A stretch of 64,000 nucleotides of DNA. It comes from an uncultured Pseudomonadota bacterium (GTDB taxonomy: Bacteria; Pseudomonadota; Gammaproteobacteria; Ga0077536). The stretch lies in the NCBI GenBank assembly GCA_903825645.1, contig CAIKBL010000025.1:89417-153416 (forward strand), written 5' to 3'. Each line of letters opens with the position of its first letter. The first letter of the stretch is position 1. The notes below the pieces were generated by a model. The model made no database searches and was not told the DNA's origin. It worked only from the letters and a program-made list of their open reading frames with translations. The position numbers and the translations under genes are program-made. This document shows positions 27,774 to 36,736 of the stretch, piece by piece.

Positions 27774-28538
27774 TCAAATTGCCGTAAGTCCACCGTCGAC
27801 GGGAATGACCGTGCCCGTCATATACGAGGCTTCTTCCGAGGCCAGAAACACAGCCACATTGACGATTTCTATCGGCTCAGCCAACCTGTTCAGCAGATGC
27901 ATAGCAGCCATTTGTCGAAGCGCCGCTTCTTTGTCATCGACATCGCGCAAATAACGTCTGGGCATTTCCGTATTGACGACTCCTGGGCAGATTGCATTGA
28001 CGCGGATCCCCATCCCCGCGAGATCAGTCGCCATAGAACGGGCCAACTGAGCCAAACCACCCTTCGAGGCACCATAAGCTGCCATTGTCGGAAACCCAAC
28101 AATTCCGCCGACTGACGAATTGTGGACAATGGAGCCTCCCCCACGTTTCACCATCTCTCGGGCTGCCAACTGACTCAGCAGAAAAGGGGCTCTGAGGTTC
28201 ACTGCGAGCAGGCTATCAAGCTCTTCAACTGTCGTATCAAGGAACGGCTTACCAACCATTAAGCCGTGATTATTAAAGAGAATATCAAGTCCGCCAAACT
28301 GCTTAACCGTTTGTTTTACGAGTTTTTTTAGCAGGTTATCGCTGCACATGTCACCACCGACATATCCTAGCCTGTCGGGATGTGTAACACGCAGCTTTGC
28401 CACTGCCCCATGAGGTCGGCTAGCAAGGTCGCTGGCCATGACGCACGCCCCTTCTTCCAGAAACCGTCTGACCGCAACCTGCCCCTGCCCGCCTAAAGCA
28501 CCCGTGATGATCGCAATTTTATTTTTTAACCGTCGCAC
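27774..28538 (-). CDS. SDR-family NAD(P)-dependent oxidoreductase
   Basis: A 254-residue classical short-chain dehydrogenase with TGALGGQG for cofactor binding, 'LFNNHGLM' (the NAG motif varied to NHG), catalytic Ser in 'VHNSSVGGIVG', and YGASK for the Tyr-Lys pair, ending 'TGTVIPVDGGLTAI'. It probably oxidises a hydroxyl group, perhaps a 3-hydroxyacyl-CoA. It starts with GTG behind AAAGGAGAGCGG and lies 19 bases after the LLM monooxygenase stop, so the two are cotranscribed. Confidence 0.9.
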   Translation of the reverse strand: MRRLKNKIAIITGALGGQGQVAVRRFLEEGACVMASDLASRPHGAVAKLRVTHPDRLGYVGGDMCSDNLLKKLVKQTVKQFGGLDILFNNHGLMVGKPFLDTTVEELDSLLAVNLRAPFLLSQLAAREMVKRGGGSIVHNSSVGGIVGFPTMAAYGASKGGLAQLARSMATDLAGMGIRVNAICPGVVNTEMPRRYLRDVDDKEAALRQMAAMHLLNRLAEPIEIVNVAVFLASEEASYMTGTVIPVDGGLTAI

Positions 28539-28557
28539 TTCCGCTCTCCTTTAATTT

Positions 28558-29697
28558 TCAGATCCGCAAGCCCGCCTGTTTCATTAGCGGAAGGACGCGT
28601 TCACCAAAATACTTAAGTTCTTCGTAGTAATCGAGCCAGGACAGAATAAATCCTTCGATACCCAAGTCCGCCAATTGAAGCATCATTTCGACAACCTGTT
28701 CAGGTGTCCCCACGAGCGGGAAACCACCCCAGCCGGCGATAAAGCGCTCACCAAATTGCTTGATCTGCTCATTAAACGAATTACTCTCAATCCCGAGTAA
28801 GTTCATGATGTTGTGGGTAGCCTCCCAATCACCCTCGTCGATTATGCGACGATAGAGGGCCCAAGCTTCAGCTTCGGTGTCCCGACAGCACACCAATCCA
28901 TAACTCATCACTCCCACGCGTCTACCGTATTTGGCCGCTCGCTGATGGATGTCGGAGACCAATCCACTCGCTTGCTCTTGGGTTGCAATCGTGACGAAAT
29001 TGAAATCAACATGCCGGGCCGAAAATTCACGTCCTTCTTCTGAATTTCCTGCATTGATAACAACCGGATGCGGACGTTGGAGAGGTTTTGGCAGGAGGAA
29101 TCCGCCCCGGATCTGGAAATACTCGCCCGCGAAATCAAAATCCTGCTTGGTCCACGCTAGCTTGATACAGTTCAGCCACTCTGCTGCCATGTCGTAACGA
29201 CGTTCATGCGGTAACTGTTGTATCCCAAACATTTCAATTTCTGGTCGGAACCATCCGCACACTACGTTGAGCCCAAATCGACCGTTTGAAATATGATCAA
29301 TTGTGGCGCCTTGTTTCGCGGCAAAGAGCGGATGAACTGTCGGCACATGTGAAGTCGCGTAGACCATTATTTTTTGTGTATTACACGCTAAGGCAGTCGC
29401 CCAGGTATATACCTCCATGTTGTTGGCATTAAATTGAGTCGTGCCACCGAAATGCTTCCATCGGCCGACCGGGACGAGTAATTCAAAGCCCAGATCATCA
29501 GCCAGTTTCGCGATTTTTACATTATGTTGATACGTTGGTTCGAACGTCGTCTCAGCGTGGGTAATGGTGCAGCCGTTACTGCAATTCATGCCAAATATGC
29601 CCAGCTTGAGTCGATTTCGATTAAACACCGGGACGTGTTCAGCACGCCATGCGTGGACATCATCAGCGTGTTGGAAGAAGTCGGGTTGAACATCCAT
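28558..29697 (-). CDS. LLM-class flavin-dependent monooxygenase, RutA-like
   Basis: A ~379-residue FMNH2-dependent TIM-barrel monooxygenase of the bacterial luciferase family. 'FGGTTQFNANNMEVYTW', 'ATIDHISNGRFGLNVVCGW' and the C-terminal 'YFGERVLPLMKQAG' match the RutA branch closely, with dimethyl-sulfone and EDTA monooxygenases as more distant relatives. RutA oxidises uracil through a flavin-N5-oxide. Here the gene heads an operon with an SDR and an acyl-CoA dehydrogenase, so it may open a ring or cleave a C-heteroatom bond to feed CoA catabolism (inference). The start may instead be the GTG at 29748; neither has a clear ribosome site. The flavin reductase at 39.9 kb could supply FMNH2. Confidence 0.85.
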   Translation of the reverse strand: MDVQPDFFQHADDVHAWRAEHVPVFNRNRLKLGIFGMNCSNGCTITHAETTFEPTYQHNVKIAKLADDLGFELLVPVGRWKHFGGTTQFNANNMEVYTWATALACNTQKIMVYATSHVPTVHPLFAAKQGATIDHISNGRFGLNVVCGWFRPEIEMFGIQQLPHERRYDMAAEWLNCIKLAWTKQDFDFAGEYFQIRGGFLLPKPLQRPHPVVINAGNSEEGREFSARHVDFNFVTIATQEQASGLVSDIHQRAAKYGRRVGVMSYGLVCCRDTEAEAWALYRRIIDEGDWEATHNIMNLLGIESNSFNEQIKQFGERFIAGWGGFPLVGTPEQVVEMMLQLADLGIEGFILSWLDYYEELKYFGERVLPLMKQAGLRI

Positions 29698-29748
29698 TTT
29701 GAATCTGCCCCTAGACCGATCAAGGCCGAGAATCGAGGTTTTTCTCAC

Positions 29749-30353
29749 TGATTTTTTTGGCAGTCCATTCCTCGTCTGGAGAGGCTGAGATGCCCGAAAA
29801 GGTCACCTCCTTGTTATGACGGTGCAGAACGACTAGCCGGAGAGAAAATAGTCTAAAGGCGCTCTTCATAGGTTTGACCCCATTACATAGGGGAACATGT
29901 GGATATCAAAGAAAAAGCGCGTGAGCAAGGTGATAGGACCTTATTGATAGTACTAGCCGCTTATGACTATACCCCGCCGCATAAGCGCATTTCATTCCAC
30001 TCGCGCTGAGATCCACTGACCGGCACCGGCGACTTATTCCCTATGGCGCCAGTTATGGAAGAGGTCCTCATGACTTGCTGTTGAAAACTCTTCGAGCTGC
30101 ACCCCCAAGGCTATACGCGCGATCAGGCAGAACGCCCGCGAGGTGAGACGGTGGGGATCCACCGAGTCTTCTACGGGATCTTTTTATAAGACGAGCCATC
30201 TCTCCCGGTGAGGGCTCGTCAGGCACCACTGACACGAAATATCCATGCCAGTTCTATTTCGAACACTAGGGGAGCCATGCTACCGACGGCTATGGACCAT
30301 CCCCACATCTCGTTTCGACACGGCATCCCCACACCCGTGTTCGACGGCTGAGA
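29749..30353. other. 605-base intergenic region without a gene
   Basis: No ORF here resembles a protein I know. It should hold the promoter of the leftward LLM-SDR-ACAD operon. The sequence CCCCATTACATAGGGG near 29885 is a short inverted repeat that could be an operator. A strong hairpin lies at 30190-30220. Confidence 0.4.
30190..30220. terminator. Hairpin downstream of the thiolase gene
   Basis: GACGAGCC pairs perfectly with GGCTCGTC around a 15-base loop that has its own CTC/GAG pairing. It lies ~135 bases beyond the leftward thiolase stop. No T-run follows on either strand, so it is a transcript-end or stability structure rather than a classic intrinsic terminator. Confidence 0.4.
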
Positions 30354-31541
30354 TCAGCAAGCTTCGAACAATCCGGCAGCGCCCATACCCTTTCCGATAC
30401 ACATCGACACAATTCCGAACTTTTTACGTCTCCGTCTTAACTCGCGGATCACGACGCCGGTCATGCGAGATCCCGTCATCCCGAAGGGATGGCCAATGGC
30501 GATCGAGCCACCGTTAACATTATAAATCTCGTTATCGATCCCGAGCTCGTCACGGCAATATAGACATTGCGAAGCAAACGCCTCATTCAACTCAATGAGA
30601 TCGATATCGGAAAGCGACAACCCTTTATATTTTAGAAGTTTAGGGATCGCAAACACCGGACCAATGCCCATTTCGTCCGGCTCACATCCCGCCACCACAA
30701 ACCCTCGGAAATAGGCGAGCGGCGTCAAGCCGAGTTGTTGCGCGCGACGTTCAGACATCAACAAGGTCATTGACGCGCCGTCAGACAACTGGGAAGCATT
30801 ACCCGCCGTCACACTCCCACCCTCTTCGAACGCAGGGGCTAGCATAGATAAGCCTTCGAAAGTCGTGTCTATCCGGTTGCACTCGTCTCTATCCACCGTA
30901 CCCTCAACGATCGCGGTTTCCTTCGTGTCCTTATTCACCACTTTTCGCCAATTGACAGTCATTGGCGCGATTTCTTCTCCAATGTAGCCCGCTGCGCAGG
31001 CTGCCGCATAGCGCTGCTGACTCTGCAGCGCGTAACGATCTTGTGCCTCGCGTGAGACCTTGTAACGACGTGCAACTACTTCAGCTGTATTTCCCATAGC
31101 CATAAACATAGCTGGCTTATCTTTCAATAAGCGGGCGTTCTCGTCGAATTTCGCGGGCGTACCTCTTTCGAGGCCAGTAATGGACTCCACGCCGCCGGCA
31201 ATCGCGACTTCCGCGCAACCGCTTGCAATCTGTGTCGCCGCAATCGCAATAGCATTCAACCCGGAAGAGCAGGCACGGCTGATGGTTGCAGCGGCGACAC
31301 TAATCGGGAGTCTGGAAAGCGCCACGCCGTAACGCGCGACATTTGCCGCCTGCTCCCCTACCTGACGGGCCGCGCCGACTATCACATCATCGACCTCGGC
31401 AGGGTCCAAGGCCGGGGAACGGTCGAGCAAAGAATTGATGCAGTGCGCAATGAGATCATCTGCGCGCGTGAGGTTAAAAGTGCCCCGATGGGATTTAGCC
31501 AACCCTGTGCGAAGACTGTCGACGATAACAACCTGACTCAT
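30354..31541 (-). CDS. Acetyl-CoA acyltransferase (thiolase)
   Basis: A 395-residue thiolase with the acyl-accepting Cys in 'ISRACSSGLNAI' (about residue 90), the catalytic His in 'NVNGGSIAIGHPFGMTG', and the second Cys in 'SMCIGKGMGAAG'. 'IELNEAFASQ' is the conserved NEAF loop. It cleaves 3-ketoacyl-CoA to acetyl-CoA or makes the reverse condensation. AAGGAAG lies ahead of the ATG. It appears to be a single-gene leftward transcript, divergent from the ACAD-ALDH-CoA-transferase-MaoC operon with which it shares a ~300-base intergenic region. Confidence 0.92.
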   Translation of the reverse strand: MSQVVIVDSLRTGLAKSHRGTFNLTRADDLIAHCINSLLDRSPALDPAEVDDVIVGAARQVGEQAANVARYGVALSRLPISVAAATISRACSSGLNAIAIAATQIASGCAEVAIAGGVESITGLERGTPAKFDENARLLKDKPAMFMAMGNTAEVVARRYKVSREAQDRYALQSQQRYAAACAAGYIGEEIAPMTVNWRKVVNKDTKETAIVEGTVDRDECNRIDTTFEGLSMLAPAFEEGGSVTAGNASQLSDGASMTLLMSERRAQQLGLTPLAYFRGFVVAGCEPDEMGIGPVFAIPKLLKYKGLSLSDIDLIELNEAFASQCLYCRDELGIDNEIYNVNGGSIAIGHPFGMTGSRMTGVVIRELRRRRKKFGIVSMCIGKGMGAAGLFEAC

Positions 31542-31847
31542 AGTACTTCCTTAAGCTATCAGTGGAGATTTAAGCGCGGGGCATATTCTGGCACGTCTTT
31601 GCAGGCGCCGCCCCCACGCGCGGCAACCTAAAACTTCCGCCGTTCAGCTGGAACAGGGATTCGGAAGCTGACCCGGTCCTTCCACAACGATCAAAGGTTA
31701 TCCAGCCGGACTGGTAGGCGTTTCCGGCCTCATTTGCTACGATTCACGCCTATCCTGCGTGGACCCTCCCAATGGGAACGTTCCGCGCCATATATCAATC
31801 CTTTGCCGGTATACGCTAGGTCCGGTACAACCTGTTGATGAAAGATT
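31542..31847. promoter_or_regulatory. Divergent intergenic region between thiolase and ACAD operon
   Basis: A 306-base region with no gene, placed to carry the promoters of both the leftward thiolase and the rightward operon. A possible imperfect repeat CCGGTATACGC...GGTCCGGTAC lies 20-45 bases before the ACAD start. I cannot name a regulator. Confidence 0.35.
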
Positions 31848-33008
31848 ATGACTGATCATTCCGAGACGATTGCTCAACTCCGTGATACCGTCAAACGTGT
31901 CTGCGACGACTTCCCCGGCGAATATTGGCGCGCCAAAGATCGCGAGCGCGAATACCCGACTGAATTTGTCCAAGCGCTCACGGATCTGGGACTGCTGGCC
32001 GCGCTCATTCCGGAAGAATATGGCGGTAGTGGACTACCCCTGTCTTTGGGTGCAGAAATCCTCAAGGCCATTCACGAATTCGGCGGTAACGCCGGAGCAT
32101 GTCACGCGCAGATGTACACGATGGGAACGGTACTTCGCCATGGGAGCGCTGAGCAAAAAGCCCAATACCTACCCGGAATTGCTCGGGGCGAACTCCGTCT
32201 ACAAGCCTTCGGCGTGACCGAACCGACCGCAGGGACGGATACGACGAGTATCTCTACCTTTGCTGCCCGCAAAGGCGATCGATATGTGGTCAACGGACAA
32301 AAAGTGTGGACATCGCGCGCGCTTCAATCTGATTTGATGGTTTTATTAGCTCGCACCACGCCTAAAGATCAAGTCAAAAAGCGCTCGGAGGGACTTTCTG
32401 TCTTCCTCGTCGATATGCGTGAAACTGTCGGGAAAGGCATGACGATCAAACCAATCCGTACCATGATCAATCACTCTACTAATGAAGTGTTTTTTGACAA
32501 TATGGAAATCCCCGCCAGCAGCCTTATTGGAGAGGAAGGCCAAGGGATGCGCTACATCCTATCGGGGATGAACGCCGAGCGGATCCTCGTCGCATCGGAG
32601 TGCATCGGGGATGGCCGATGGTTTACCAAAAAAGCACGGGACTATGCATGTGAGCGCAAGGTATTCGGGCGCCCAATTGGTCAGAATCAAGGCATCCAAT
32701 TTCCGATCGCGCGCGCGTACGCGGAGGTGGAAGCGGCGAATCTGATGGTTGACCACGCCGCGGCGTTATATGAAGCGGGCAAACCATGTGGCACCCAAGC
32801 CAACATGGCAAAAATGTTGGGCTCAGAGGCTGCATGGAATGCAGCCAATGCATGCATGCAGACCCACGGGGGCTTCGGGGTTGCGGAGGAGTACGACATA
32901 GAACGAAAGTTCCGCGAAATCAGGCTTTACCAGATAGCACCGATCTCAACAAATCTTATCCTGTCCTATGTTGCCGAGCATGAACTCGGCATGCCGCGCT
33001 CCTACTGA
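31848..33008 (+). CDS. Acyl-CoA dehydrogenase lacking the usual EGT base motif
   Basis: A 386-residue acyl-CoA dehydrogenase with 'GVTEPTAGTDTTSISTFA', 'GQKVWTSRALQSD', 'RKVFGRPIGQNQGIQFPIA' and 'MQTHGGFGVAEEYDIERKFREIRLYQIAPISTNL'. At the place where most members read EGTxEIQR it has APISTN, so the catalytic Glu is not at the usual spot. A Glu is present in 'MNAERILVAS', matching the position of the base in isovaleryl-CoA dehydrogenase, so activity is plausible (inference). It is the first gene of a rightward operon; the aldehyde dehydrogenase begins 17 bases after its stop. Confidence 0.88.
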   Translation: MTDHSETIAQLRDTVKRVCDDFPGEYWRAKDREREYPTEFVQALTDLGLLAALIPEEYGGSGLPLSLGAEILKAIHEFGGNAGACHAQMYTMGTVLRHGSAEQKAQYLPGIARGELRLQAFGVTEPTAGTDTTSISTFAARKGDRYVVNGQKVWTSRALQSDLMVLLARTTPKDQVKKRSEGLSVFLVDMRETVGKGMTIKPIRTMINHSTNEVFFDNMEIPASSLIGEEGQGMRYILSGMNAERILVASECIGDGRWFTKKARDYACERKVFGRPIGQNQGIQFPIARAYAEVEAANLMVDHAAALYEAGKPCGTQANMAKMLGSEAAWNAANACMQTHGGFGVAEEYDIERKFREIRLYQIAPISTNLILSYVAEHELGMPRSY

Positions 33009-33025
33009 TCAGGCAGGATGTTCCA

Positions 33026-34519
33026 ATGGCATCCGCCCTTCCTCATTTTGATGCGTATATCAACGGCGAGTCGGTGGGTCCCTCCACCGGAGACTATTTC
33101 CCCACGGTCAATCCATACACGGGCAAGGAGTGGGCTCGAGTCGCACGATGTGATGGGCGGGATGCGGACCGTGCCGTCGAAGCCGCCTGGGTGGCCTTTA
33201 CGAAAGGGCCATGGGGGACGATAAATCCCAGCCAGCGTGGTGCCATAATCCACCGGTTCGGCGATTTAATTCGAGATAACGCGAAGGAATTAGCTGAATT
33301 CGAAGTGAGGGACAACGGCAAGCTGATAAATGAGATGCTTGCGCAGTGCAATTACCTGCCGAATTGGTATTGGTACTACGGTGGGCTCGCCGACAAAATT
33401 GAGGGCTCGGTGATACCTATCGACAAACCGGAAGTCTTCAACTACACGCGACACGAACCACTTGGAGTCGTCGTCTGTATTACGCCGTGGAACTCTCCAC
33501 TTCTGCTCCTATCGTTTAAGCTGGCCGCTGCGTTAGCTGCCGGAAATACGATCGTCATCAAGCCATCGGAATTTACGTCAACCTCAACCCTAAAGCTAAT
33601 GGAGCTGGTCGCACGTGCGGGCTTCCCGCCGGGCGTGATCAATGTCGTAACCGGCTTTGGGAACGAAGTTGGTACGGCATTGGTTGAACACCCGAAAGTC
33701 GCGAAAATATGTTTTACCGGTGGCACTGAAAGCGGCGCTTTGGTCTATCAGGCCGCTGCCAAAGGACTCAAAGGGTGTACGCTTGAACTCGGAGGCAAGT
33801 CCCCCAATATCGTCTTTGATGATGCCCGAATAGATGATGCTGTCAAAGGCGCCATCTCCGGTATTTTTGCCGCCACAGGACAAACTTGTATCGCGGGTTC
33901 TCGCTTACTGGTTCAAGACACCATCTACGATACTTTTGTTGACCGTCTCGTGACGCTTGCGAAATCAGCTCGCATGGGCGATCCGATGAGCCCAGAAACC
34001 CAGGTGGGGCCGGTTACTACGGTGCCTCAATATGAAAAAATTCTGCGTTATATCGCCGTAGCAAAACATGAGGGCGCTCAATGCGTCCTCGGTGGTGCGC
34101 CGGCTAATGGCCCTGAATGCGGCGAGTCACCCTGGTTTGTACAGCCGACGATTTTCACGGAGGTTACAAACCAGATGCGCATAGCCCAAGAAGAGGTTTT
34201 CGGACCGGTACTGTCGATAATTCGGTTCAAGACCGAAGAAGAAGCCATAGAAATCGCCAATGACATTGTGTTTGGTCTCGCTGCCGGCGTGTGGACGGAA
34301 TCGATCAGACGCGCGATTAAAGCCGCTAACGCCATTCGCGCCGGGACCATTTGGGTGAATACTTATCGTGCGGTCAGCTATATGTCTCCTTTCGGCGGCT
34401 ACAAAAAATCCGGCCTCGGACGAGAAAACGGAATCGAAGGCATACGGGAATTCTTGCAAACCAAAAGCGTATGGATTTCGACCGCCTCTGATGTCCCCAA
34501 CCCCTTTGTGATGCGCTAA
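33026..34519 (+). CDS. NAD(P)-dependent aldehyde dehydrogenase
   Basis: A 497-residue ALDH-superfamily enzyme: 'ITPWNSPLLLL' (oxyanion Asn), 'IKPSEFTSTST' (cofactor Lys), 'ICFTGGTESG', the general base Glu in 'TLELGGKSPNIVFDDA', and the catalytic Cys in 'ATGQTCIAGSR'. 'YMSPFGGYKKSGLGRENG' near the C-terminus is typical of aldehyde-to-acid oxidising members. GGCAGGA precedes the ATG. In the operon it would provide the acid that the next gene's CoA-transferase activates. The particular aldehyde is unknown. Confidence 0.94.
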   Translation: MASALPHFDAYINGESVGPSTGDYFPTVNPYTGKEWARVARCDGRDADRAVEAAWVAFTKGPWGTINPSQRGAIIHRFGDLIRDNAKELAEFEVRDNGKLINEMLAQCNYLPNWYWYYGGLADKIEGSVIPIDKPEVFNYTRHEPLGVVVCITPWNSPLLLLSFKLAAALAAGNTIVIKPSEFTSTSTLKLMELVARAGFPPGVINVVTGFGNEVGTALVEHPKVAKICFTGGTESGALVYQAAAKGLKGCTLELGGKSPNIVFDDARIDDAVKGAISGIFAATGQTCIAGSRLLVQDTIYDTFVDRLVTLAKSARMGDPMSPETQVGPVTTVPQYEKILRYIAVAKHEGAQCVLGGAPANGPECGESPWFVQPTIFTEVTNQMRIAQEEVFGPVLSIIRFKTEEEAIEIANDIVFGLAAGVWTESIRRAIKAANAIRAGTIWVNTYRAVSYMSPFGGYKKSGLGRENGIEGIREFLQTKSVWISTASDVPNPFVMR

Positions 34520-34521
34520 AT

Positions 34522-35631
34522 ATGAATGCACTTTCAGACACGCTGGTCGTTTCTCTAGAACAGGCAGTTGCCGCCCCTTATGCAACACGACTCTTAGCCG
34601 AAGCGGGTGCAAGGGTTATAAAAGTAGAACGCGAAGAAGGCGATTTTGCGCGAGCCTACGACACTATCGTCAACGGAGAATCGACGTTTTTTGTCTGGTT
34701 AAACGCAGGCAAAGAATCGCTGGTGCTGGATGTAAAAAATGCCGCGGACCAGGCGCTATTGAGAGCGATACTTAGCAAGACTGATGTGTTTATCCAGAAT
34801 CTGCGGCCCGGTTCGCTAGACCGCATCGGGTTCAGCTATGAGGCGGTGTCAAAACTTAACCCGCGCCTGATAATGTGCAGTATTTCAGGCTACGGCAATG
34901 AAGGTCCGCTCGCAGAAATGAAAGCTTATGACTTTTTGGTCCAGGCCGAGTCCGGACTATGCTCGGTGACAGGCACGCCTGCTGAGCCGACTCGCGCGGG
35001 GATCTCTATATGTGATATCTCGACAGGCTTGACGGCCTATGGAGAAATCCTGCGCGCGTTGCTTGAGCGAGCAAAAACGGGTCGCGGCCAATTTCTTGAC
35101 ATTTCATTATTCGAAACGTTGGGCGAGTGGATGAGCGTTCCACTCGCTCTCTATAAATACGGTGGGAAAATGCCTACGGGGACGGGGCTTGATCATCCGC
35201 AAATTGCACCCTATGGGGCCTATGCGACTAAGGATGGTCTTATCATCATCGCGGTGCAAAATCACCGAGAATGGTTGAGTTTATGTGCAACGCTCGAGTG
35301 CCCAAAATTGGCGGATGACCCGCGATTCGAAACGATCCCGCTGCGCGTAGAAAACCGTGCGGTCCTCAAGATCGAGCTCGAGGCGATCTTCCTACGACAT
35401 ACACGTGCGGAACTCGCCAAGATTCTGGACAACGGTAATATTGCCTACGGCAGAATCAACGACATGCGAGATGTCTGGGCGCATCCTGCGTTAAGAACCA
35501 AAGACGTCGTTTCTCAGGGCAAGGTTGCGACTTTCGTCCGTCGAGTCTGCGATAAGTCAGTTGATCCGCGTATTGTGCCCGGACTTGGTGAGCATACAGC
35601 GAATATCAGACGCGAGTTTGTTGATCAGTAG
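34522..35631 (+). CDS. Family III CoA-transferase (CaiB/BaiF)
   Basis: A 369-residue enzyme with 'VSLEQAVAAPYATRLLAEAGARVIKVER', 'NAGKESLVLDVKN' and 'GISICDISTGLTAYGEILRAL', whose Asp is the expected nucleophile, then 'GRGQFLDISLFETL'. It is close in layout to succinyl-CoA:dicarboxylate or mesaconate CoA-transferases, though the exact donor and acceptor are unclear. It starts 2 bases after the aldehyde dehydrogenase stop, so the two are translationally coupled. The hydratase that follows 76 bases later belongs to the mesaconyl-CoA hydratase family, which supports a branched or dicarboxylic acid substrate (inference). Confidence 0.9.
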   Translation: MNALSDTLVVSLEQAVAAPYATRLLAEAGARVIKVEREEGDFARAYDTIVNGESTFFVWLNAGKESLVLDVKNAADQALLRAILSKTDVFIQNLRPGSLDRIGFSYEAVSKLNPRLIMCSISGYGNEGPLAEMKAYDFLVQAESGLCSVTGTPAEPTRAGISICDISTGLTAYGEILRALLERAKTGRGQFLDISLFETLGEWMSVPLALYKYGGKMPTGTGLDHPQIAPYGAYATKDGLIIIAVQNHREWLSLCATLECPKLADDPRFETIPLRVENRAVLKIELEAIFLRHTRAELAKILDNGNIAYGRINDMRDVWAHPALRTKDVVSQGKVATFVRRVCDKSVDPRIVPGLGEHTANIRREFVDQ

Positions 35632-35707
35632 CGCATTTCGAGGGCGCGACGAGTGCACAATTTTTTAACTCGCACCAATCACTTGCATTTAGAAACGAGA
35701 AAATCCA

Positions 35708-36727
35708 GTGACAACGACTCTTGTTGATGGTCCTTACTTTGAAGAATTCAAACTTGGTCAGGTTTTTGTCGCGCCGTCTCTGACGGTCACAGATGGGCAT
35801 GCCGCTGTCTACGCTGCCTTATTCGGCGACCGGATGAGATTACCGCTTGATCGACACCTCTCCCATAAAGTAACTGGAGATCCGCGCGCCCTCTGCCACC
35901 CCTACCTTGCCATGCATCTAGCGGCAGGTCAGACAACTTACGCGTCGCAACACGTCAAAGGAAATCTCTTTTACCGGAGCGTTTTGCTACGGCGGCCGGT
36001 TTTCGTCGGCGATTCCCTTTATACAACTACCAAAGTTGTCGGACTGAAACAAAACAAGGCAAAACCTGGTCGTGCGGCAACAGGGATGGTCGCGCTCGAG
36101 ATGACCACCGTAAACCAGGACCATGAAGTAGTTCTTCATTTTTGGCGTTGCCCAATGATTGCCTGTAAAGACCCCAATGCCGACACTGGCCACAACGATA
36201 GCTTTGACTGGATCAAGAATTCCTTCAGTTCCGAAGAGTTGATGGGAACATTGCCTCAGAACTGGAATTTGACGCCACTACATTGTGACATAACGGGGCT
36301 CCGTTCACCCTTGGTAGCCAAAGGTGACGTTTTCGATATCGGGCCGAAGGATACGGTGACCTGCGCGACCGAGCTCGTCCGGATGTCCCTTAACATCGCC
36401 TATACGCACACTGACGAAACGCGCAGTTATCTTGGGCAACGCCTTGTCTACGGAGGGCACACCATTTCGCTCGCGCTTTCACAGATCGGACGCGCCTTTC
36501 CTAATCTCCTGCACATGGTCGCATGGCGACATTGTGATCATCTCGGTCCCGTACTCGAGGGTGACTTAATCAGTACGCGCTTCACGGTGGTGGACTGCGA
36601 AACAACTAAAAAGGGAGGGATCCTTTACGATCTGGCAGTAGAAGCTTCCGCACATCGGAAGGACAAAGACGGTTTAATGAAAGCCGAAAAGGTTCTCGAT
36701 TGGGGGCTAGTAGTCTGGGGCGTATAG
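35708..36727 (+). CDS. MaoC-like hydratase, mesaconyl-CoA-hydratase/beta-methylmalyl-CoA-dehydratase-like
   Basis: A 339-residue double-hotdog protein. 'YFEEFKLGQ' at the N-terminus, 'GDSLYTTTKVVGLKQNK' in the first hotdog, 'CKDPNA' at the linker and 'RLVYGGHTISLALSQIG' in the second correspond block for block to beta-methylmalyl-CoA dehydratase. It would hydrate the enoyl-CoA made by the operon's acyl-CoA dehydrogenase. No crotonase-type hydratase is present in the window, so this is the only visible hydratase of the island. The start is GTG. The gene's stop lies 9 bases before the left end of an IS256-type element, which just missed the coding region. Confidence 0.85.
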   Translation: MTTTLVDGPYFEEFKLGQVFVAPSLTVTDGHAAVYAALFGDRMRLPLDRHLSHKVTGDPRALCHPYLAMHLAAGQTTYASQHVKGNLFYRSVLLRRPVFVGDSLYTTTKVVGLKQNKAKPGRAATGMVALEMTTVNQDHEVVLHFWRCPMIACKDPNADTGHNDSFDWIKNSFSSEELMGTLPQNWNLTPLHCDITGLRSPLVAKGDVFDIGPKDTVTCATELVRMSLNIAYTHTDETRSYLGQRLVYGGHTISLALSQIGRAFPNLLHMVAWRHCDHLGPVLEGDLISTRFTVVDCETTKKGGILYDLAVEASAHRKDKDGLMKAEKVLDWGLVVWGV

Positions 36728-36728
36728 A

Positions 36729-36736
36729 CGTTCCTT
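36729..36736. repeat. Left copy of 8-bp target-site duplication (CGTTCCTT)
   Basis: CGTTCCTT directly abuts the left inverted repeat of the IS256-type element and recurs exactly on the right side at 38079-38086. Eight-base duplications are characteristic of IS256-family insertion. Confidence 0.85.
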
